Source: an uncultured Ruminococcus sp. (GTDB lineage Bacteria > Bacillota_A > Clostridia > Oscillospirales > Acutalibacteraceae). From it: a stretch of 12,542 nt of DNA. The stretch spans positions 1 through 12,542 of the forward strand of contig CADBXH010000050.1 in the NCBI GenBank assembly GCA_902798605.1, written 5' to 3'. The position numbers and the translations under genes are program-made. Shown here one piece after another: positions 1 through 4,381 of this stretch (positions within the stretch are counted from its first letter, which is position 1; every line of letters starts with the position of its first letter). The notes beneath the pieces are model-generated. The model was not told the origin of the DNA. It ran no database searches and saw only the letters and a program-made list of their open reading frames with translations.

Positions 1-1
1 T

Positions 2-178
2 GAGGAAGCCATTATGAAGGTCGATAAGGGTGAGTTCCAGTGCTCGTTCATCCTCAACCCCACAAGGGTAACGGAGATCCGCGACGTTGCCGCCGCGGGA
101 GAGAAGATGCCGCAGAAGTCGACCTACTTCTATCCCAAAATGATCACGGGTATGGTAATGAACGATATTGACGTTTAA
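2..178 (+). CDS. DUF1015 (COG4198) family protein, C-terminal end only
   Basis: The gene enters from the left edge, so only its last 58 codons and the TAA stop are visible. The visible peptide contains LNPTRVTEIRDVAAAGEKMP followed by QKSTYFYPK and a short hydrophobic end. This matches the conserved C-terminus of the DUF1015/COG4198 family, where an 'LxPTxVexVxxVAxAGExMPxKSTYFYPK' block is the usual ending. The biochemical role of the family is not established. In Clostridia it is often found beside serine-biosynthesis genes (serA/serC), but nothing here shows that. No T-rich terminator follows the stop; a palindromic intergenic repeat begins 3 nt downstream. The family call is from recognised motif text only. 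Confidence 0.75.
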   Translation, partial: EEAIMKVDKGEFQCSFILNPTRVTEIRDVAAAGEKMPQKSTYFYPKMITGMVMNDIDV

Positions 179-180
179 AA

Positions 181-208
181 TTGTAGGGGCGAGCAGTGCT
201 CGCCCGCG
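181..208 (+). repeat. Intergenic palindromic repeat, 'TTGTAGGGG...CCCGCG' family, copy 1
   Basis: The sequence opens with TTGTAGGGG and closes with CCCGCG. In between, GGGCGAGCA (187-195) is the exact reverse complement of TGCTCGCCC (197-205). Related units occur at 1171, 1265, 7982, 8052 and 8146 (last one inverted), always between genes. It could act as a transcript-stabilising hairpin after the DUF1015 gene, but it has no U-tract, so it is not a convincing terminator. Confidence 0.8.
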
Positions 209-237
209 TTTATTATAACAAAGAATGAAGTAATGCC

Positions 238-1152
238 ATGAAAATTTTAACTGTCTTTACGGGCGGCACAATAGCCTGCTCAAGCGAAAACAACGTCTTG
301 TCTCCCGACAAAGAAAACGGATATATGCTGCTTGATATGTACCGCGAGCTCGACCGTGAAACCGAGTTTGATACCGCGCGGCCGTATATTATTTTAAGCG
401 AGAATCTACAGGCAGAGACCCTTGACGCGCTGTATTACTGCATTGGGGGATATGACCTGTCTGCATACGACGGCGTGATCGTTTGTCACGGAACGGATAC
501 CTTGCAGTACACCGGAGCGTTTTTGTCGTATAGATTCGGTTTATGCAAAACGCCTATCGTGCTTGTATCGGCGAATTATCCGCTCGATCACCGCCGCTCA
601 AACGGCTTTGAAAACTTTTGCGCCGCGGTAGGCTTTATAAAATCGGGGCAGGGCAGGGGCGTGTTTATCGCCTACTATAACGACGGCGATCCTATGGTAA
701 ATATCCACCGCGCGATCCGTGCGCTGCCGCATTTGCCGTTTTCTGATAATTTGTTCAGCCTGAAAAACAGGCCGTACGGGTTTGTAAAGGACGGGGTTTT
801 TATCTTCAACCCCGAATACCGCGAAAAAAAGAGCGAGTTTGAGGTTTTATCAAAGCCGATAGGCAAGAGTGTTTTGTATATCAGACCGTACCCGGGAATG
901 ATCTACCCTGAGCTTACGGGTGAATACAAGGCGGTTTTGCTTGACAGCTACCACTCCGGAACCATCAGAACAGCCGGAAAAGGTGTAGTTGCGCTTTGCG
1001 CTGCCGCTAAAGACAAAAATATCCCGGTTTACCTTACGGGCTCCGAAGTCGGCTTCAACTATGAAAGCAAGCAAAAGTATAAAGAGCTCGGTATCAGGCT
1101 TTTGCCGCCGATGTCGCCGGTCGCGGCGTATATGAAGCTGTGGCTTATGTGA
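238..1152 (+). CDS. Asparaginase-family protein (type I/II fold)
   Basis: The 304-residue product carries both signatures of bacterial L-asparaginases, which hydrolyse L-asparagine to aspartate and ammonia. The first is F-TGGTIA at residues 7-13, with T11 in the place of the nucleophilic Thr. The second is VCHGTDTLQYTG at 82-93, with T86-D87 matching the second Thr-Asp pair. The length is slightly short for the family (about 320-350). There is no signal peptide, which suggests a cytoplasmic enzyme. Two departures from the classical enzyme stand out. The 'SADGxxN' stretch reads SNGFEN (121-126). The catalytic Lys (Lys162 in E. coli AnsB) aligns by eye with Arg158 in NIHRAIR. Substrate preference could therefore differ. 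The start is fixed by the active-site motif lying at the extreme N-terminus. The ribosome binding site is weak (GAATGAAG). The gene stands alone between repeat elements, with no clear operon partner. Confidence 0.85.
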   Translation: MKILTVFTGGTIACSSENNVLSPDKENGYMLLDMYRELDRETEFDTARPYIILSENLQAETLDALYYCIGGYDLSAYDGVIVCHGTDTLQYTGAFLSYRFGLCKTPIVLVSANYPLDHRRSNGFENFCAAVGFIKSGQGRGVFIAYYNDGDPMVNIHRAIRALPHLPFSDNLFSLKNRPYGFVKDGVFIFNPEYREKKSEFEVLSKPIGKSVLYIRPYPGMIYPELTGEYKAVLLDSYHSGTIRTAGKGVVALCAAAKDKNIPVYLTGSEVGFNYESKQKYKELGIRLLPPMSPVAAYMKLWLM

Positions 1153-1170
1153 TCAATAAAATAAAATCAT

Positions 1171-1202
1171 TTGTAGGGGAGCACCCGCGTGTGCTCCCGC
1201 GG
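1171..1202 (+). repeat. Intergenic palindromic repeat, copy 2
   Basis: TTGTAGGGG opening, then GGGAGCAC (1177-1184) pairing with GTGCTCCC (1191-1198) across the loop CCGCGT, closing CCCGCGG. It shares its ends with copy 1 but has a different stem, so the stem varies while the boundary is kept. It begins 18 nt after the asparaginase stop. Confidence 0.8.
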
Positions 1203-1264
1203 ACGGTCAAGAAAGGCTTGTTTTTATTTCGATATTTCAGACGAGTATAGGCGTTTGGTTCAGG

Positions 1265-1285
1265 CGGGCGAGCATTGCTCGCCCG
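1265..1285. repeat. Intergenic palindromic repeat, copy 3 (end-truncated)
   Basis: CGGGCGAGCA (1265-1274) and TGCTCGCCCG (1276-1285) form a perfect inverted repeat around one T. The stem matches copy 1, but the TTGTAGGGG opening is missing. Confidence 0.7.
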
Positions 1286-1302
1286 ATTATGTGAATAATA
1301 TG

Positions 1303-1346
1303 AACAAAAGAAAGCTCCTTACCCGAAATGAGTAAGGAGCTGTTTT
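1303..1346. terminator. Bidirectional intrinsic terminator
   Basis: AGCTCCTTAC (1313-1322) pairs perfectly with GTAAGGAGCT (1332-1341) over a 9-nt loop. Read on the minus strand, the stem is followed by TTCTTTTGTT (1312-1303), a good U-tract for the NlpC/P60 gene that ends at 1444. On the plus strand it is followed by GTTTTG, a weaker tail that could stop transcripts leaving the asparaginase gene. Confidence 0.8.
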
Positions 1347-1360
1347 GCATATTGATTATT

Positions 1361-1443
1361 GCAACGTTACGACCCGCCGTTAATTAAACATTTGTATCAA
1401 ACAAAACTATTCAAAAGGCGGATTGGATGAAACGTTACGTTTC
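1361..1443 (-). ncRNA. Conserved stop-codon-proximal 3'-UTR element, copy A (candidate structured RNA)
   Basis: On the minus strand, directly after the TAA of the NlpC/P60 gene, come a 5-bp hairpin GAAAC-GTAAC-GTTTC (1443-1429), 4 nt, AATCCGCC (1424-1417), a 35-nt A/T-rich spacer, AACGGCGGGTC (1381-1371), four bases GTAA, and CGTTGC (1366-1361). ATCCGCC (1423-1417) can pair with GGCGGGT (1378-1372) in 7 bp with one G-U. AAC (1381-1379) can pair with GTT (1365-1363), giving a possible H-type pseudoknot. The terminator follows 20 nt further on. Copy B at 7773-7856 has the same order, spacing and blocks. The function is unknown; it is not a family I recognise. Confidence 0.6.
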
Positions 1444-3018
1444 TTACCACTTAGCAGTAAGCTGAGCTCTTGTTGAGGGAGCTTTCTTCTTTTTTGCAAG
1501 GTATCTCTGATAGCGATTCTTCTTTTTGCCACGCTTGAGCATTACAAAAGCGATCGCTCCGAGAATTACCGCGACAAGTACGAACCAGATCCAGATGTTA
1601 GCAGTTCTCTTTACCTGAGCCGCAAAAGAGGGAACAACAGATGAAGAGCTTGCAAGCGCCTGATTTGTTACCTTGTTTGTCTTGTCTGCAACTTTAGAAG
1701 CATTGTTAGCGTAGCTCTGGTTTGTTTCGTTAGAAACGATCAGGCTTGAGGGAGTGTATGATGATACCTGGCTGGGACCTGAGCCCGCGCTTACCGCAGC
1801 TTCCTGCTGTTCCTCAATGTTTACAACGGGTGTGGGGTTAGCCACTGCGTTTTCACTGAAGAGAAGAGCATAGGTAGCGTCGTCAAGTATACCTGTTACC
1901 TCAAGACCGTTCTGAGCCTGGAACGCCTTGATAGCTTCCTCTGTGAGGTCGCCGTAGAAGCCTGTGGGCTGGATTCCGAGATAACCTAACTCAAGAAGTC
2001 TCTGCTGAACGTTGATCACTTCTTCGCTGAAGTCGCCGTTCTGAGCAATGATCACGGGAGCGGGTTCCTCTGTAACGGGTTCGGTCGCTTCCTCTGTAGC
2101 GGGTTCAGTCGCTTCCTCTGTGGCGGGCTGGGTTGTTTCTTCAGCCGCTTCCTTTGCGTGGGGAGCGTCGTCCGAATAAAGAACGTCTCTGTCTGAGCCC
2201 GCGATACCGTCAACAGTCAAGCCTGCGGCCTCCTGGAAAGCTCTGTAAGCCTGGTCGGTAGCATCGCCGAAATCTCCGTCAACGGGACCGTTGTAGAATC
2301 CGAGCTCCTTAAGACGAGCCTGGATCTTTTCTACTTCTTCACCGCTTGAGCCCTTGCTCCAAGATGTGGGAGTGCTCGAGCTGCCTGATGAAGATGAACC
2401 TGATGACGATGAATCCGAAGCGGTAGAGGACATATCCGAAGGAGTTGTGCTTGAATGTCCGTTACCGTCAAAGTAATATGTAGTACCGTCAATAGTTCTT
2501 GATGTGTTTACAATGTACTGGCCGTCCTCATAATAGTAGTAGTTTCCGTTGAACTTTTCCCAACCTGATGTAGGATAAGTTACAGCCGCCAGCTTAAACC
2601 AATATGTCCATGTGTTCCAGCCGCCAATCTCGTCGTAGCATACGCCCCACTCATCGCCTCTGGCATCAACTTCCATATTGTTTTCGATGTAAACGCCTAC
2701 ATGGCCGGGTCTCCAAAGACCGAGACCGTGGATCCTGGGGATACCTGCGTCAACCGAGCCCTGCTCTGTGCAGGTTTCGATCATTGCGACACGCTCGCCA
2801 CCGCAGTAGGAGTAGATAAGACCTGAACAGTCTACCGCTCCGGGGGATGAGCCGCCCCAAGAATATGACCATCCGCTGTTATAAGCGTTAAGCGCCCACT
2901 CGGCAAGACCTGCGCCTGTGCCGCTCGCGCTTGCGGTTGCACCACTGCCGAATACGCATACGCTCGAAATTACGAGAATACACAAAATGACAGCAACCAG
3001 CTTTTTTAACCTGTGCAT
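1444..3018 (-). CDS. Secreted, membrane-tethered NlpC/P60 cell-wall peptidase with two peptidoglycan-binding domains
   Basis: The product is 524 residues. The ATG at 3018-3016 is chosen because GGAGGT lies 7 nt upstream and a signal peptide starts right after it (RLKK, then a hydrophobic run to about residue 24). A Met 28 codons further upstream would fall at the transcription start and spoil the signal. Residues 35-143 form an NlpC/P60 domain: WGG (54-56), catalytic Cys64 in DCSGL, His106 in GHVGVY, and Asp118 as the probable third residue. This family cleaves peptide stems of peptidoglycan, typically D-Glu-diaminopimelate links. Residues about 151-188 hold two Tyr-rich repeats like choline/glucan-binding repeats. 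A Ser-rich linker follows. PG_binding_1-like domains lie at about 221-281 and 328-388, separated by a TEEATEPA repeat linker. A TM helix (475-494) and a strongly basic tail end the protein. No LPXTG motif is present, so the TM anchors it. Confidence 0.9.
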   Translation of the reverse strand: MHRLKKLVAVILCILVISSVCVFGSGATASASGTGAGLAEWALNAYNSGWSYSWGGSSPGAVDCSGLIYSYCGGERVAMIETCTEQGSVDAGIPRIHGLGLWRPGHVGVYIENNMEVDARGDEWGVCYDEIGGWNTWTYWFKLAAVTYPTSGWEKFNGNYYYYEDGQYIVNTSRTIDGTTYYFDGNGHSSTTPSDMSSTASDSSSSGSSSSGSSSTPTSWSKGSSGEEVEKIQARLKELGFYNGPVDGDFGDATDQAYRAFQEAAGLTVDGIAGSDRDVLYSDDAPHAKEAAEETTQPATEEATEPATEEATEPVTEEPAPVIIAQNGDFSEEVINVQQRLLELGYLGIQPTGFYGDLTEEAIKAFQAQNGLEVTGILDDATYALLFSENAVANPTPVVNIEEQQEAAVSAGSGPSQVSSYTPSSLIVSNETNQSYANNASKVADKTNKVTNQALASSSSVVPSFAAQVKRTANIWIWFVLVAVILGAIAFVMLKRGKKKNRYQRYLAKKKKAPSTRAQLTAKW

Positions 3019-3092
3019 TTTTATTACCTCCAAAAAGTAACAAGCGTTATTATAGGGATTGCAGACCGGAAAAGTTACAGCCCGCGAACCAC

Positions 3093-3113
3093 TTGTTAAC
3101 AAATTTGTAACAA
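3093..3113. promoter_or_regulatory. Palindrome at the NlpC/P60 transcription start (candidate operator)
   Basis: TTGTTA (3093-3098) and TAACAA (3108-3113) flank the perfect palindrome CAAATTTG (3100-3107), with one extra A at 3099. The palindrome touches the -10 box at 3113 and covers the predicted start site, a usual position for a repressor site. It could instead fold in the leader RNA. Confidence 0.45.
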
Positions 3114-3141
3114 TTATATCACCCTTATTTCAAAAAATCAA
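3113..3141 (-). promoter_or_regulatory. Sigma-A promoter of the NlpC/P60 gene
   Basis: On the minus strand TTGATT (3141-3136) is followed, after exactly 17 nt, by TATAAT (3118-3113). The predicted start is near 3106, giving a leader of about 90 nt. TAACAAG and CTTGTTA (plus-strand 3038-3044 and 3092-3098) can pair across this leader, just upstream of the GGAGGT site. Confidence 0.7.
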
Positions 3142-3248
3142 CCCTTTGACCCATATTTTTTTCATTTTGAGGTAAATTCAGGCACGTTGACCAACATTTA
3201 TTTCCTATCAAGAACTATTTTTAATATTTTAGTAACAGAAATTCCAAA

Positions 3249-3286
3249 ATTGTAATAATTTTCCTTTTCGATTGTAATATTTTTCC
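3249..3286. repeat. Two 16-bp direct repeats phased at 22 bp
   Basis: ATTGTAATAATTTTCC (3249-3264) and ATTGTAATATTTTTCC (3271-3286) differ at one base and start 22 bp apart, about two helical turns. They lie about 120 bp upstream of the LRR-gene promoter and 108 bp upstream of the NlpC/P60 -35 box. The rest of 3142-3320 is A/T-rich with no open frame of note. Confidence 0.6.
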
Positions 3287-3322
3287 TGTAAATATGGGCT
3301 TAGGGCTTTATTTTCCCATATA

Positions 3323-3362
3323 ATATATGTATATGCGTGTGCGCGCGTATTGCGCGCGTGTG
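3323..3362. other. Alternating purine-pyrimidine (Z-DNA-prone) tract with GCGCGC inverted repeat
   Basis: Bases 3323-3350 alternate purine and pyrimidine without a break, and 3351-3362 continue after one phase shift. Inside, GCGCGC at 3341-3346 and 3352-3357 form a 6-bp inverted repeat with loop GTATT. It is a sharp G/C island in an otherwise A/T-rich intergenic region, about 40 bp upstream of the LRR-gene -35 box. Confidence 0.7.
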
Positions 3363-3403
3363 ACATTTTAAAAGATAAATTAATAAAAAATATAAAAAAC
3401 TCA

Positions 3404-3432
3404 TTGCATTTATTCTGCTAAAATGTTATTAT
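3404..3432 (+). promoter_or_regulatory. Sigma-A promoter of the LRR lipoprotein gene
   Basis: TTGCAT (3404-3409), 17-nt spacer, TATTAT (3427-3432). The predicted start near 3439 leaves a leader of about 60 nt before the ATG at 3498. Confidence 0.55.
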
Positions 3433-3497
3433 ATTAATAATCGACACGTGCAATCGATTTCAGTCTATTAATTTTATGAAAAGAAAGGATCCAAAAA

Positions 3498-4235
3498 ATG
3501 AGAAAAATTATTTGTGCGCTTCTTGCGTGCCTAATGTGTGTTTCGGCTGTAATGTGCTTTACCGGCTGCGGCTGTAACGATGACAAATCAAAAGACGGCA
3601 ATAAGAGCAGCGGCCCCGGTTATGTTGTTCCCACAACAGAGCCCGATCTTAAGGACGATACCTTTGGTTTTTATAAATTAAACACAAAGGAACTTATGCT
3701 CACAAGGTATTACGGCAACGGCGGCAAGGTTGAGATCCCCGCTACCTTTGAGGGCTTTAATGTAACAGTTATCGGCCGCGATGTATTTATGAAAAAGAAT
3801 GTTGAAGAGGTTGTAATGCCCGACTCTATCACAGAGGTTCAGGACTACGCTTTCTCGAACAACGATAATTTAAAGAGCGTTAAGCTTTCAAAGAACGTCA
3901 AGGTCATAGGCGTTAACGCGTTTTTCAAATGTAAGGCGTTGACAAGCATTGAGCTTCCCTCAACTCTTAAAGAGATAGGCGTATATGCTTTCTGCGCAAC
4001 AGGTCTTGAAAGTGTTGTTATCCCCGAGAGCAACACACTCTCTACTCTTCCTGATTTCTGCTTCTTCCAGTGTGCAGATCTTAAGGAAGTAACTATCCCC
4101 GTTACTATCACCAAGATTGAAAAGGGAACATTCAAGGAGTGCTCATCAGATCTTACTATCAAGGCTTATTCCGGTTCATACGCGCTCAACTATGCACAGA
4201 AGAACGGAATCAAGGCTGAAGAGCTCAAAAGATAA
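3498..4235 (+). CDS. BspA-type leucine-rich-repeat lipoprotein
   Basis: The 245-residue product starts with a lipoprotein signal: basic MRK, a hydrophobic core, and the lipobox F-T-G-C with Cys24 as the lipidated residue. It is therefore expected on the outer face of the cytoplasmic membrane. A low-complexity linker (25-45) precedes LRR_5/BspA-type repeats from about 72 to 215. These are seen as recurring units such as IPATFEGFNVTVIGRDVF, MPDSITEVQDYAF, LPSTLKEIGVYAF and IPVTITKIEKGTF. The protein closes with SGSYALNYAQKNGIK, a usual ending for this family. BspA-like proteins mediate adhesion or protein binding in other bacteria; the partner here is unknown. AGAAAGGA lies about 8 nt before the ATG. 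The gene is transcribed alone, from its own promoter to the hairpin at 4312. Confidence 0.88.
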   Translation: MRKIICALLACLMCVSAVMCFTGCGCNDDKSKDGNKSSGPGYVVPTTEPDLKDDTFGFYKLNTKELMLTRYYGNGGKVEIPATFEGFNVTVIGRDVFMKKNVEEVVMPDSITEVQDYAFSNNDNLKSVKLSKNVKVIGVNAFFKCKALTSIELPSTLKEIGVYAFCATGLESVVIPESNTLSTLPDFCFFQCADLKEVTIPVTITKIEKGTFKECSSDLTIKAYSGSYALNYAQKNGIKAEELKR

Positions 4236-4311
4236 AAACTTAAATTGATCCGAGATTTCGGTGTATTATCGGTATAACTCGGGAAATGTTTAAAAATACA
4301 GATTCGTAAAT

Positions 4312-4354
4312 AATCACCGAACAGCCGTTATGAGCGAACTGTTCGGTGATTTTT
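4312..4354 (+). terminator. Hairpin terminator after the LRR gene, in front of adhE
   Basis: AATCACCGAACAG (4312-4324) pairs perfectly over 13 bp with CTGTTCGGTGATT (4339-4351) around a 14-nt loop, ending in five T (4350-4354). It ends 27 nt before the adhE ATG. No convincing promoter is visible between it and adhE. If adhE transcription starts upstream of 4312, the hairpin would act as an attenuator in the adhE leader. Confidence 0.75.
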
Positions 4355-4381
4355 CACTATATACCAAGAAAGGGAGATTAT

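Noticed and set aside
1444..1560. LPXTG-type sortase anchor at the C-terminus of the NlpC/P60 protein
   Set aside because: A TM helix and basic tail are present, but there is no LPXTG or close variant before the helix, and the tail of about 30 residues is too long for a sorting signal.
3016..3102. Longer start for the NlpC/P60 gene at 3102
   Set aside because: It would put 28 residues before the signal peptide and begin at about the predicted transcription start, without a ribosome binding site. The ATG at 3018 has GGAGGT at ideal spacing.
3019..3110. c-di-AMP (ydaO-type) riboswitch in front of the NlpC/P60 gene, as in other wall-hydrolase genes
   Set aside because: The leader is only about 90 nt and I cannot find the family's conserved core; the structure present is a simple 7-bp pairing.
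4236..4381. Rex redox-repressor site upstream of adhE
   Set aside because: No TTGTTAANNNNTTAACAA-like palindrome is visible there. The closest text in the window lies at the NlpC/P60 promoter and has a different centre.
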